Shown here piece after piece: positions 1 through 8,566 of a stretch of 64,000 nucleotides of DNA. The notes beneath the pieces were generated by a model. That model was not told where the DNA came from. It made no database searches and was given only the letters and a program-made list of their open reading frames with translations. Position 1 is the stretch's first letter, and every line of letters starts with the position of its first letter. The stretch lies in assembly GCA_035623985.1 (NCBI GenBank), contig DASPSJ010000053.1, positions 1 through 64,000 of the forward strand, in the 5' to 3' direction. The translations under genes and the position numbers were made by a program. Source of the DNA: DAHUYF01 sp035623985. GTDB lineage: Bacteria; Pseudomonadota; Alphaproteobacteria; ATCC43930; CGMCC-115725.

Positions 1-6
1 CCACCA

Positions 7-66
7 GCCTTCGCTCGCGGAGCGAGGAAGGCTGCCGCGCCGAAGCCAAACGGCGAAGGCGGGCGC
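7..66. repeat. Hairpin-forming repeat-like sequence before the GIY-YIG gene
   Basis: Positions 7-12 (GCCTTC) pair with 27-32 (GAAGGC) and 13-16 with 20-23, giving an imperfect hairpin followed by another GC-rich stretch up to about 66. Similar short palindromic GC-rich repeats often sit next to this kind of GIY-YIG gene in alphaproteobacterial genomes; that is recalled, not tested here. No second copy was noticed in the window. Confidence 0.35.
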
Positions 67-108
67 TTGCACCTGCGAGCTACCGCTCGGCGAGCCCAGA
101 GGTACTCG

Positions 109-345
109 TTGGTCTACGTGTATATCCTTGGAAGCTTGGAACACGTCGAACGGCACTATGTCGGGGTTACCGCCGACCTGCGCGCACGCCTAAAGCACAA
201 TGCAGGTGAGGTCTCGCATACGTCAAAATATGTGCCCTGGGCGGTTAAGACCTACCTCGCATTCTCCGACGAGAAGCAGGCGTTTGCGTTCGAGAAATAT
301 CTCAAGTCACCGTCCGGCAGGGCATTCGCAAAGAAACGGCTTTGA
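109..345 (+). CDS. GIY-YIG nuclease domain protein (UPF0213/YhbQ-like)
   Basis: Small single-domain GIY-YIG protein of 78 residues. The YVYIL strand at residues 2-6 and the YVG triplet near residue 17 form the two halves of the GIY-YIG core. The tail carries the family's FEKYLKSPSGRAF signature. TTG at 109 is chosen as the start because family members begin just before the YVYIL strand and AGAGG lies 8-9 bases upstream; the open frame runs back to 67, but that part is encoded by the upstream repeat. Proteins of this family are predicted nucleases of unknown substrate and are often misnamed UvrC subunits. The gene stands alone at the window edge. Confidence 0.8.
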   Translation: MVYVYILGSLEHVERHYVGVTADLRARLKHNAGEVSHTSKYVPWAVKTYLAFSDEKQAFAFEKYLKSPSGRAFAKKRL

Positions 346-427
346 CCACCAACGCATCCGGACAAAACTGGGCCCCACGGATTGGCGATGTTTGGTGAAC
401 CCTGCCGGACGCACTAAGCTCATCATC

Positions 428-847
428 ATGAAATTCGATGAACTTCGAGCCATCGGCCACAACATCGCTGACTCGCTTGCCAGCGGGATCGGTTTGTTAA
501 TTGGGTACTACCAGATGGACATCTTTGGGGAAGCAGGCCGAAGCCCGGAGGGTTTCATTACGGTCGATTTCCTGACCGGAACGTGCCCGGTGGGTACTCC
601 TTCCCAATCCCTCGCTCGGGCAATAGCGCTGTATAAGGACGCGCTAAGCGATTTATGTACCAGGCATGGGACCTCAATTTCAGCGTTTCGAGAGCTGACC
701 GCCCGCTATTCAGTCGACGCTTATGGGACGCGCTTTATCGTAACCACTGAGGACCAGCAGGGACACCGCTCCACAGATGACTATGTGGGGGTGCCGGGAA
801 GGCGTCCTAAGGTGATCGGTCACCTAGGCCGCGTTCGACGCAAATAG
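428..847 (+). CDS. Hypothetical protein, 139 aa
   Basis: I do not recognise this family. The 139-residue product has a hydrophobic glycine-rich stretch at residues 15-26 (ASGIGLLIGYY) that looks too short and polar-flanked for a sure membrane helix, then a mixed, probably globular sequence and a basic tail (GRRPKVIGHLGRVRRK). ATG at 428 follows a CATCATC run with no clear ribosome binding site. An in-frame extension upstream is rich in Arg and Ser and looks non-coding. Base composition is a little lower in GC than the neighbouring secretion genes, as in the adjacent GIY-YIG gene, so this may be part of an acquired patch. Confidence 0.55.
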   Translation: MKFDELRAIGHNIADSLASGIGLLIGYYQMDIFGEAGRSPEGFITVDFLTGTCPVGTPSQSLARAIALYKDALSDLCTRHGTSISAFRELTARYSVDAYGTRFIVTTEDQQGHRSTDDYVGVPGRRPKVIGHLGRVRRK

Positions 848-1183
848 CTACACGCTGGCAGCACTTACCAGCGTTGGTTCACCAGCAATGAAATACAGAT
901 GATCCGGCACCCCGATTTGTCCTGGCTGGTCTACCAAATAAATCAAAGACTTAGAGGTGGCCGTGGAGGGACGGGCGCCCTTTTGGAAAGGCGCCGGCAG
1001 CGCGTGGATAGCCTATGCCGCTCGCCACGGGCGGCTTGCAGGGCGCCGGTCAAAGCTCTCCCCCGTCGCGTTCGTCGAGCCCCCGCTTGCGCAGCCCAAT
1101 CCAGCCGCCGGCTGCCCGACGCAGACATTTCGCTCGACCGCCTTGATCGAATAGCATCGGACGGAGGAAACCCGGAGCCAGGC
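848..1183. other. Intergenic, 336 bp
   Basis: No convincing gene. A short imperfect hairpin lies at 974-995 (GGCGCC...GCGCC). The frame of the next gene stays open back to 899, but the encoded residues are Arg/Ala-rich and carry no signal peptide, so I treat them as untranslated leader. Confidence 0.4.
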
Positions 1184-2632
1184 GTGGACAGGTTGGCCGT
1201 CTTCATCCTGATGGTCGTTGCGGCGATGACGATCGGACCGTCGCTCGCCGCCGCGGCGATGATTCCGCGCAGTCAGTTCAGCTTCAACAAGTGGAACGGC
1301 GCCGGATATACCGACGACAAGAGCGGCGGGTTCTCCCACTGCGTGGTCCAATCGAGCTATACCGATGGAACGACGCTTTTGCTTGCGGTGAATCCGAACT
1401 TCTCGGTGACCATCGGGTTTTCCCGCCCGAGCTCGACCTTCACTGTCGGCCAGGAAATCGCCGGCGACATCACCATCGACCAAAGATACGCGGTCCACGT
1501 CGTTGGCATCGCGTATCTGCCAACAGCCGTCAAGGTCACGTTCGCGCCGGGCGACCCGATCTTTGGTCATCTCCAGCACGGATATGTGATGACGGTGTCC
1601 CTGTCGGCGGAGGCGATGTCGTACAACCTTACGGATACGTTCAGCGCCCTCGAAATGGCGCGGCGTTGCGCGGCGACCTACCAGGCCAGGTTGGGAACCG
1701 ACGCGCAGGATAATCCGGAGCTGCAAAATTGGCTCGCGCGAAACCCCTGGTTCTCCGATCCCTACTATGCGGATCAAGCCCGAACCGCCGCCGACATCGA
1801 TTCCAAGATGAGGCTTGAAGGAAAGGACCGGGCGGCGGCAGCCTATTACGCCGAATTGGACGAACGGATTCGCAAAGCCGGACTGGTTCTTCCGTCCCCC
1901 CGGCCTGCGACGCACCCCCCGCCCACGACGCGACCTGCCGTCGCGGTTTCCCCGCTTCCCCCCGCGCCGCCGCCGCTATCGCAAAAGACCGTCGATTCAT
2001 CCGGCACCGGCTTTGTTGTTTCGCCCGCAGGCCACATCGTCACCAACAATCACGTCATCAGCGCCTGTGTCGGTGACGTGCATGGCGACCTTCCGGGCGA
2101 GAGCGAAATGAAGCTGCGGATCGTTGCGACCGATGCGGCAGACGACCTGGCGCTGCTGATCGCGCCGGGCAGGCTCAACGACGCCGTGGCGCTTCGAGGT
2201 GCCGCAATACATCCCGGCGACGGCATAATCGCCATTGGCTACGCCTTATACGGAATTCTTACCACCGACTACACCGTCATGACGGGCACCGTCGGTTCGC
2301 TCGACGGCATCGGTAACGACAGCCGCTACATGCAGATCAGCGCCCCGGTTCAACCCGGCAACAGTGGCGGACCGTTGCTCGACACCAGCGGCAATTTGGC
2401 GGGCGTGATAAGCGAAAAGCTCGACGCGATCAAAATCGCCGAGATCACCGCTAGCGTCCCGGAAGACATAAACTTCGCCCTCAAGACGCGTGTCCTCAAG
2501 GACTTTTTGGACAAGAACGCGGTCAGCTATTCGACCGCCTTGGTCGCCTCGGAAGTGAAGACGGCTGATATCGCGGCTCGCGCAAGATCGTACACGATGC
2601 GGGTCTGGTGCACCGCGCGCGCCGAGGAGTGA
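1184..2632 (+). CDS. Secreted trypsin-like serine protease (S1C/HtrA-type fold)
   Basis: Predicted extracytoplasmic serine endopeptidase of 482 residues. A hydrophobic signal peptide (about residues 4-24, ending in an Ala run) leads into a 250-residue N-terminal region of unknown function, a Pro-rich linker (about 240-265) and a trypsin-like domain. The triad is visible: His290 in NNHV, Asp321 in ADDLALL and Ser394 in GNSGGPL. No PDZ domain follows; the C-terminus ends in a short VKTADIAARARSY segment seen in similar bacterial S1 proteins. GTG at 1184 was chosen because it starts the signal peptide and follows a GGAGG at 1162-1166; ATG at 1211 is an alternative. With a type II secretion cluster nearby it could be exported, but that is inference. 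Confidence 0.8.
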   Translation: MDRLAVFILMVVAAMTIGPSLAAAAMIPRSQFSFNKWNGAGYTDDKSGGFSHCVVQSSYTDGTTLLLAVNPNFSVTIGFSRPSSTFTVGQEIAGDITIDQRYAVHVVGIAYLPTAVKVTFAPGDPIFGHLQHGYVMTVSLSAEAMSYNLTDTFSALEMARRCAATYQARLGTDAQDNPELQNWLARNPWFSDPYYADQARTAADIDSKMRLEGKDRAAAAYYAELDERIRKAGLVLPSPRPATHPPPTTRPAVAVSPLPPAPPPLSQKTVDSSGTGFVVSPAGHIVTNNHVISACVGDVHGDLPGESEMKLRIVATDAADDLALLIAPGRLNDAVALRGAAIHPGDGIIAIGYALYGILTTDYTVMTGTVGSLDGIGNDSRYMQISAPVQPGNSGGPLLDTSGNLAGVISEKLDAIKIAEITASVPEDINFALKTRVLKDFLDKNAVSYSTALVASEVKTADIAARARSYTMRVWCTARAEE

Positions 2633-2771
2633 CCGAGCCGGACCGCGCGCGGTGGCCCATGGCCCCTCCCGCGCCTGGCTGCCGCCCCTTCCGCGGGTCG
2701 GCCGCCGCCGTAACCCCTTGGTAATCGGTGCGCCTTAGCCTCTCCCTGGCCCTCCGCGGGAGGGGGCGCGC

Positions 2772-2930
2772 ATGTATTGGGTCGTGCTCGGCGCATTCAT
2801 CTTGCTGGTGATCTCGATGCTCGTGGTCGGTGGCCTCTGCCTCGCCCGCGAGCGGCGGCGGCCGCCATGGTCGGCGACGAGAAAGGCGCGCCTCGACGAA
2901 AATCGGCGAGCCGCGCCGCTTTCACGCTGA
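2772..2930 (+). CDS. Small single-pass membrane protein, 52 aa
   Basis: A short ORF with a strong ribosome binding site (GGGAGGGGG, ending about 6 bases before ATG). It encodes one hydrophobic helix at residues 2-24 (VVLGAFILLVISMLVVGG in its core) followed by an Arg/Lys-rich cytoplasmic-type tail. I do not recognise a family. It points towards the His-tract gene on the opposite strand, which ends 31 bases further on. Support comes only from the start signal and the clear membrane segment. Confidence 0.5.
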   Translation: MYWVVLGAFILLVISMLVVGGLCLARERRRPPWSATRKARLDENRRAAPLSR

Positions 2931-2961
2931 CGAAGCGCCGCCGTCCCGGTCCCGTCCGCTA

Positions 2962-3717
2962 TCACGCGACGGCGCTTGCCGCCGGGTTGAGGTTGGCCGC
3001 CGTGGCATTGTTGTTCTGTGCCGCATAGGCCTGCGCCGCGTTCAGCAGGTCTTGCGCGAAGGTGGCGGCGATGGTCTGCCACGGCGCCGCGCCGGACGTA
3101 TCCGTCGTGGACGAGCTGGTCGACGCGCCGGCTGTGCCCGTGCCGGTCGATGCGGTCGTCGCCGTGGCACCCGACGCCGCGTCCGTAGCCGTCGCCGCGG
3201 TCGCCGCGCTCGCCGTGCCGTTGGAGGATTGGAGCACGCCGAACAGGGCGCTCACGAGGCTGTTGGCGTCGTTCTGCAGCGTCGTCAGATCCGAGGAAGA
3301 GAGGGTCTGGTCCTGGCCGTCTGCACCATTCCAGTGATGATGATGGTGGTGGTGATAGTGGCCGCCGACCTGATCGGTCGAGCCCGCGCTCGCATCGGCG
3401 CTGGTGGAGGTCGCACCGGCGCTTGCCGTGGTCTGCGCATCCCCCGTGGACGTCGTGCCCGTCGCGTCGGTCGATGAGGAGGTCGATGCAGCGCCGGAGC
3501 TGCCGGCGTTAGCGCCGGCGCCCGACTGAAGCTGCTGGATCATCGCCTGGATCATTGCCTCGAATTGCTGGACGCCGCCGTCGGCCGCCGACGCCCCAGT
3601 GCAATCCGACGGGGAGCCGGCGCTGCCGCTGCCCTGCGACGCCTGCCCGGAGGAAGTCGTACCGCCGGGACCGTTGAATTGCCACATCCACGGGTATTGC
3701 TGGCCGGCGATTTGCAT
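2962..3717 (-). CDS. Ala/Ser/Thr-rich low-complexity protein with a histidine tract
   Basis: A 251-residue product of unknown function. After a short N-terminus rich in Gln, Trp and Gly, a helical stretch (GVQQFEAMIQAMIQQLQ, about residues 47-64) leads into long Ser/Thr/Ala/Gly-rich linkers. At residues 120-129 a run of seven His flanked by Tyr and Trp follows a GGH lead-in, which could bind metal ions. A second helical part (TTLQNDANSLVSALFGVLQ) and a C-terminal QTIAATFAQDLLNAAQAY segment suggest a modular surface or structural protein. No classical signal peptide is visible. ATG at 3717 is preceded by GGAG and AGGA; an open frame to 3864 lacks such signals. Confidence 0.7.
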   Translation of the reverse strand: MQIAGQQYPWMWQFNGPGGTTSSGQASQGSGSAGSPSDCTGASAADGGVQQFEAMIQAMIQQLQSGAGANAGSSGAASTSSSTDATGTTSTGDAQTTASAGATSTSADASAGSTDQVGGHYHHHHHHHWNGADGQDQTLSSSDLTTLQNDANSLVSALFGVLQSSNGTASAATAATATDAASGATATTASTGTGTAGASTSSSTTDTSGAAPWQTIAATFAQDLLNAAQAYAAQNNNATAANLNPAASAVA

Positions 3718-4000
3718 GTCCTGCGTCTCCGAGAAGGCGGTCGTGTCTCGGTTTCTCGGATCGCAATCTTCATGCCACGGGTCGCGCTGCGGAATCCCTT
3801 GCGCCGTCGCGCAAACCGGGCATACCCGCGGCAGGTTTTGCCCGGCCAACCTTGCCGCGGTCAAATATTGCCGGGTCGAATCAAGACCTCGCTCGCACCA
3901 GGGCCGTCAACGCGCGATTTGCTGCCGCACGAAACGGAAAACGGCAGGGCGGTCGGCCATGTCGCCATCGCCCCCACCCGGATCAGTGTTGCGGTCGAGA

Positions 4001-4032
4001 GGCGGGCCGCCCCCATAAACGAGCGGCCCGCC
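4001..4032 (-). terminator. Hairpin downstream of the G1-peptidase-like gene
   Basis: GGCGGGCCGC at 4001-4010 and GCGGCCCGCC at 4023-4032 form a perfect 10-bp GC-rich stem with a 12-base loop, 15 bases after the stop codon at 4048. No U-run follows on the minus strand, so it may stop transcription only partly or stabilise the 3' end. Confidence 0.5.
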
Positions 4033-4047
4033 GATAGGCGCAGAACC

Positions 4048-5013
4048 TCAGGGCGCGGCGCAGGACGCGATGCTGTTCGGATTATTGCCCCAGCAGGTGT
4101 TGAACTCGGATGACACGAGCGCCGATGGATTCGAGGTCTCTCCGTAGGGGTTGACCATCAATATCCCGTTCGAGACGCCGGCCTGTTCCAGAGTGCCCGC
4201 GGGGGGCGGAGATAACCCATCGGCAGTGGCGTTGAAGCTTGCGGTTCCGTAGTCTGCCAAGGGCAGGACGCCGGCAGACGATGACGGCGCTTCCTGAATC
4301 CACTCTGCCGAAAGCAGCGTCGAGGCATAGCTGACAGTGGTGTTCTTATAGGTCCAGCCCTCCGACGAGGTCATCTCGAGAGTCCACGTCTGGGTCTGGC
4401 CGGAGGTGCAATTGGCTGTGCATAACAAGGAGGCGGTGATGGTGTCGCCCGGCTTCACCGGGTAGGTCGTCGGCGAAAGCTCGGATTCACTTTCCGGCAG
4501 CGTCTCGATCCAGGCGTAATATTGCGTCGTGCCGCGCGAGGAAACGTCTTGCTCGGTGCCGAGCTGGATCAGCGTGTTGTCGACGCTGGTGCAGCCGGAA
4601 TTCTCGCAATATCCGCCGATCCCGACCCAAGACGAGGAATATTCGGCTGAGGGGTGCGACTGGGTGCAGACTTGCCGCGTGCCTCCGAAGAAGGACGTGA
4701 CGGTGCGGCAAACCTCAGGCGGCGTCACATACGTAACCTTGGGGACCGTCCAGGTCGCCGTCGCAGCGGTGTAGTAATCGCTCGTCGAGAAGTATGCGGC
4801 CGCGTAGCCCGACCAGTTCGACGTCTCAATCGCCTGATTGCGAGGGCCGAGTTTCAAGCTGCCGTCGTCGTTGCGGTGAACGCCGATCGGCGCGTGCCTG
4901 GCGTGCGATGTCCCGAAGGGCGCGGGCGGCGCGGCTTGAGGCGCAATCAAGCCGACCACGCCGGCGACCGCGAAGCCAATGACGCAGCCGCGTGAACAAA
5001 GATGAGTTTTCAT
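4048..5013 (-). CDS. Secreted peptidase G1 (eqolisin)-like protein
   Basis: A 321-residue secreted protein resembling the glutamic peptidases (MEROPS G1, eqolisins; formerly A4), which cleave proteins at acid pH. A signal peptide spans about residues 1-27. The mature part shows the family's NWSGYAA opening, ATWTVP strand, SSSWVGIGG strand and AEWI-x-E motif, with Glu237 and Glu241. In scytalidoglutamic peptidase the partner is Gln53; by eye that position aligns with Asp145 here, so activity is uncertain. Six Cys in the mature region could form disulfides. ATG at 5013 has an AAGGGGA ribosome binding site; 50 extra in-frame codons upstream lack one. It sits beside the gsp cluster and is a possible exported substrate. 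Confidence 0.8.
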   Translation of the reverse strand: MKTHLCSRGCVIGFAVAGVVGLIAPQAAPPAPFGTSHARHAPIGVHRNDDGSLKLGPRNQAIETSNWSGYAAAYFSTSDYYTAATATWTVPKVTYVTPPEVCRTVTSFFGGTRQVCTQSHPSAEYSSSWVGIGGYCENSGCTSVDNTLIQLGTEQDVSSRGTTQYYAWIETLPESESELSPTTYPVKPGDTITASLLCTANCTSGQTQTWTLEMTSSEGWTYKNTTVSYASTLLSAEWIQEAPSSSAGVLPLADYGTASFNATADGLSPPPAGTLEQAGVSNGILMVNPYGETSNPSALVSSEFNTCWGNNPNSIASCAAP

Positions 5014-5412
5014 GACAACGTCCCCTTGTCGCGAAGTACTCAGGCGCGAATGTATTTGAAGAATTTTACCATTTGATGACCTTCGAGCGTCAAGAGAAAT
5101 CGGGCGCCGCGGCCGCGAAATCCGAATATTTGTCGACGTTAACGAATCGGCTCGTCGATTCAAAGGGCGCGCGATTTTTCCTCTAAGCGGCGCAGTTGTA
5201 CCACTTTACTCCAGGCCGCAATAGCAGCGTCATCATGCGGCGCGTTCATCCCTTCGGAGCGTCGCGGCGCTCATCGAGGAGCTGGCGCCTGTTTCGGACC
5301 GCCGCGACGCCGTCGATCTTGCCGGCAGTATGGTTAAAAATCTTGTCCAGGGCCTCTGAAAGGCTCTTTGGCCGCGCCAATCCACCGTCGCCCCGCGGCG
5401 GACGGTGATGCT
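5014..5412. other. Intergenic, 399 bp
   Basis: Holds the leader and promoter region of the minus-strand G1-like gene (an AT-richer patch at about 5045-5085) and the 3' flank of gspK. I see no gene on either strand; the open frames here have the composition of shadows. Confidence 0.4.
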
Positions 5413-6270
5413 TTACGGGCGCTCGCCTTGGCGCCAGGACAGGAAACGGTAGGGCGGGGATCCCGTCATCGCCACCGCCGCCTCGCGCACGAAGACGGCA
5501 CCGCTCGTCGTCTCGCCCTCGGCGCGGATGGTGACGATCTGCACGGCGGAACGGGCGATGAAGCGATCGACGCCGGCGAGCGGCGGCAGCGCCGTCGGCT
5601 GCGGTCCGGCCTGCGCGCGCGCCGCGAGATAGGCGTCGACCTGCTGCGGAAAGACGCCCGGCAGACTGCGCAGCACCTCGGCGGGCGCGGTGAGCGGGTC
5701 GATCCGGTCGCCGAGGGTGTAGACCGTGACCAACGGCGCCATCGCTTGATAGAGCGGCCGCGTCATCCCCGGCACAAGCCGCAGCTCCGCCACGTCGCGG
5801 AAGGCGCCGCGCGCGGCGCCGGCGGTATCGGCCGCCTCTCGGCGGCGCTGGAGGATGCCGTCGACGATCTGCTGGGCTGCCGCGTCCGCGACCCCCAGTG
5901 TCCGCAGCAGCCCCGCCAGCAGCTCCGGCGCCGCCAGGTTGAGGTTGATCTTGCCGGCCTCGTCCTGGACGCTTACGCGCAACGTCCCCGTGCCGTAATC
6001 GACGGGGTATTCCCGCCCGTCGGCGCTCCACTGCGTCTGCGCCGAAGGATCGAGCATGCCGAGAATGCCGAAGCTGACGCCGGCATCGGCGATGGCGCGG
6101 GCCTGCGCCGCTTCATACTGGTTGCGCGCGATCTGCAGCTCGGTACGCGCCGAGCCGGCAAAGCCCATGGCGAGCAGCGCCAGCAGCGCCAGCACCCACA
6201 GCACCAGGATGAGCGCCACTCCCCGCTCGCCGCCGGCGCGACGCGGCGCGCTATTGCGTCTTGAGCTCAA
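5413..6270 (-). CDS. gspK: Type II secretion minor pseudopilin GspK
   Basis: GspK of 285 residues, the tip pseudopilin that caps the GspI-J-K complex in the inner membrane/periplasm. A short basic leader ending in ERG precedes a hydrophobic helix (VALILVLWVLALLALLA), and, as expected for GspK, the Glu found at +5 in other pseudopilins is absent. The large globular part contains a helical domain with paired GV-/PGV-type turns (AELRLVPGMT, VLRSLPGVFPQQ) typical of the family. The only reasonable start is TTG at 6270, inside the end of gspD (20-base overlap), so the two are probably co-translated. Its place after gspD, rather than between gspJ and gspL, is unusual. Confidence 0.88.
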   Translation of the reverse strand: MSSRRNSAPRRAGGERGVALILVLWVLALLALLAMGFAGSARTELQIARNQYEAAQARAIADAGVSFGILGMLDPSAQTQWSADGREYPVDYGTGTLRVSVQDEAGKINLNLAAPELLAGLLRTLGVADAAAQQIVDGILQRRREAADTAGAARGAFRDVAELRLVPGMTRPLYQAMAPLVTVYTLGDRIDPLTAPAEVLRSLPGVFPQQVDAYLAARAQAGPQPTALPPLAGVDRFIARSAVQIVTIRAEGETTSGAVFVREAAVAMTGSPPYRFLSWRQGERP

Positions 6271-8566
6271 GCGGCTTCACCGCGCGCATGCGATTGCGCA
6301 GGTCCTCGGTCATCGAGTGCGCCTCGGCGGCGCTGCGGACGATACGCGGCGACAGCAGGACGAGAAGCTCGGTGCGGGCGGTGCTCTTGCTGGTGGTGCC
6401 GAAGAGCGTGCCGACCACGGGAATGTTGGAGAGCACGGGGATGCCGCTCTTGCTGGTGTTCTTGTTGTCGATGATCAGCCCGCCCAGCGCGATCGTCTCG
6501 CCGTCGAGCACGATGACCGAGGTGACGATGCGGCGCTGGGTGATGGTCGGCGAGTCGATCGTCGAAGTGGTGGTGGTGGAGACGTCGCTCACCGATTGGT
6601 CGATGTCGAGGTTGATCTGCCCGCTGGTATTGACGCGCGGCGTCACCTGCAGGATGACGCCGGTGTTGAGGTACTCGACGCTGTTCACGATCGGCGCGCC
6701 GGAGGTGACGACGCTCTGCGCCGACTGCGAGATGATCGGCACCTGATCGCCGACCTGCAGCGCCGCGGTCTGATGGTCGAGCACGAGGAGCTGCGGCGCC
6801 GAGACGACGGTGACGGTGGTGAGTTGCGACAGCGCGCTCAGCACGGCTTTCGCCTGGCCGCCGCCGACGAGATAGTTGAAGCCGGAGAGCCCGGAGAATT
6901 GCGGCACGATGTCGGCCGCCGTGCCGGTCGCGGTGCCGCCGGTGCTGTTGTTGTTGTTGAGGAGCTGAATGCTGTTCGAGGCGTGGCTGAAGTACCATTG
7001 CAGCCCGTATTGCAGATTGTCGTTGAGCGTCACCTCGGCGATCGTCGCCTCGATCAGCACCTGCAGCGGTACGACGTCGAGCCGCTTGATCGTGTCCTCG
7101 ATCATGCGGTAGTCGCGCGGCCGGGCGAAGATGATGAGCGCGTTGTTCTTCTCGTCGGCGACGATGCGCACTGCGGGCAAGGCGAGCTCGCCCGGGCTCG
7201 GGCCGGGAGCGCCGATCCCGCTTGCCGCCAGCGCCGCCTGCTGGCCGGAGGTCGGGCGCTGCGCCGCCGGCTGCAGCAGGCTCGGCGCCGCCGCGCCGGC
7301 GCCGGCGCCGGCGGACGCCGGCGCGCCGGTGACGACGCCGGACGCTCCCGGCGCGGTCGAGCCCGGCGTCGCTCCCGCCTGCGCCATGTTCGTGCCCTGC
7401 TGCGACATCAGCGCCGCCACCTTCGAGCCGGGCGCGACCTGGGCTTCCACCGTCTTGACCGAGCCGGCGGAGAAAAGCTGCGTCAGCACCGCCGCAAGAT
7501 CGGCGGCGCGGCTGTTCTGGACGCGGTACTCGAAGAGCCGCGGCGTGGTCTGGTCGTCGCCGAGATCAAGCCGGTCGACCCAGCGCTTGACCTCGCCGAG
7601 ATAGGCGCGCTGCGGCGAGATCACCAGGATGGCGTTGAGGCGCTCAATCGGCAGGATGCGCACCAGCCCCGCCACCGGCGCGCTGCCGCCCTCGCCGAAG
7701 ATTGTCTCGAGCTCCTGGGCGATATCCTTGGCCGAGCCGACGCGCAGGCGATAGAGCGCGAAAGAGGTTCCGGCCATCCAATTGACGTCGAACTGGCGCA
7801 CCAGATCGGTAAAGCCGTCGAGCGCGCCGGAGGAACCGGTGACGATCAGCAGGTTGCGCGCAGGATCCACCTGCAGCACGCCGCCGGGGGGCAGAAACGG
7901 CTCGAGCACGGTCTTGAGGTCGCTCGCGGCGGCATAGCGCAGCGGTATGAGGCGCATGCCGTAGCCGGGCTGATCCTGCAGCGATTGCGCGCCGATGCTC
8001 GCCTTGGCCGCCTGATCGATCGGCAGCACGCGGTAGATGCCGTCGCGCTGCACCAGCGCCACGCCGTTCGCCTGCAGCACGTTCTCCAGCGCCGGCAGCA
8101 CCGCCTCGCGCGGCAGCGGCGCTCCGGTCTGCACGGTGATCGTTGCCTGCAGCTTGGGGTCGACGACATAGGCGAGATGAAGCTGTCCGCCGAGGATCTC
8201 GCGCACGACCTCGCGGACATCGGCATTGACGAAGTTGAAGCTGACGCCGCCCTCGGCCCCGGCGCTGGCCGGTGCCGCAGGCGCCTTCGTCGGCTGGAGG
8301 AAGACGCCGGTGCCCGGGAACATCTCGGCGGCGGCGGCCGGCGGCGCGAGAGCGGTGGCGGCCGGCGTCGGCGCCGCCGGCGGCGGCGCGGCGGCGGGGG
8401 GCGGCGCTGCCGGTGCCGCTGCCGCCGCAGGCGCCTCGGCGGTGCCTCGATCCTGTTGCGTGACGTCGCTGCAGCACGCCAGCATCAGCGTCGCGGCGAG
8501 GAGAGCGGGCCATCGGCGCTTTCCTTGCCGGCGATGAGCGGATGTCCTTGCTGTCGCGACGATCAT
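6251..8566 (-). CDS. gspD: Type II secretion outer-membrane secretin GspD
   Basis: Outer-membrane channel of the type II secretion system, 771 residues. The N-terminus carries a lipoprotein-type signal with the lipobox LMLAC (Cys31), followed by a Pro/Ala-rich linker, the N0-like domain (FNFVNADVREVVREILG), repeated N1-N3 ring domains (LIPLRYAAASDL, YRLRVGSAKDIAQ, YRVQNSRAADLAAV) and the C-terminal secretin barrel with VSAPQLLVLD and the terminal NIPVVGTLFG-to-LVLLSPRIV signature. An Ala/Gly/Pro-rich insert of about 85 residues interrupts the N3 region. ATG at 8566 follows GGAAGGGGC. A lipidated secretin would be able to reach the outer membrane without a separate pilotin. A 492 bp gap separates it from gspC upstream. 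Confidence 0.93.
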   Translation of the reverse strand: MIVATARTSAHRRQGKRRWPALLAATLMLACCSDVTQQDRGTAEAPAAAAAPAAPPPAAAPPPAAPTPAATALAPPAAAAEMFPGTGVFLQPTKAPAAPASAGAEGGVSFNFVNADVREVVREILGGQLHLAYVVDPKLQATITVQTGAPLPREAVLPALENVLQANGVALVQRDGIYRVLPIDQAAKASIGAQSLQDQPGYGMRLIPLRYAAASDLKTVLEPFLPPGGVLQVDPARNLLIVTGSSGALDGFTDLVRQFDVNWMAGTSFALYRLRVGSAKDIAQELETIFGEGGSAPVAGLVRILPIERLNAILVISPQRAYLGEVKRWVDRLDLGDDQTTPRLFEYRVQNSRAADLAAVLTQLFSAGSVKTVEAQVAPGSKVAALMSQQGTNMAQAGATPGSTAPGASGVVTGAPASAGAGAGAAAPSLLQPAAQRPTSGQQAALAASGIGAPGPSPGELALPAVRIVADEKNNALIIFARPRDYRMIEDTIKRLDVVPLQVLIEATIAEVTLNDNLQYGLQWYFSHASNSIQLLNNNNSTGGTATGTAADIVPQFSGLSGFNYLVGGGQAKAVLSALSQLTTVTVVSAPQLLVLDHQTAALQVGDQVPIISQSAQSVVTSGAPIVNSVEYLNTGVILQVTPRVNTSGQINLDIDQSVSDVSTTTTSTIDSPTITQRRIVTSVIVLDGETIALGGLIIDNKNTSKSGIPVLSNIPVVGTLFGTTSKSTARTELLVLLSPRIVRSAAEAHSMTEDLRNRMRAVKPLELKTQ

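Noticed and set aside
899..1183. N-terminal extension of the trypsin-like protease frame
   Set aside because: The 95 residues are Arg-rich with no signal peptide, and a better start with a signal peptide lies at 1184.
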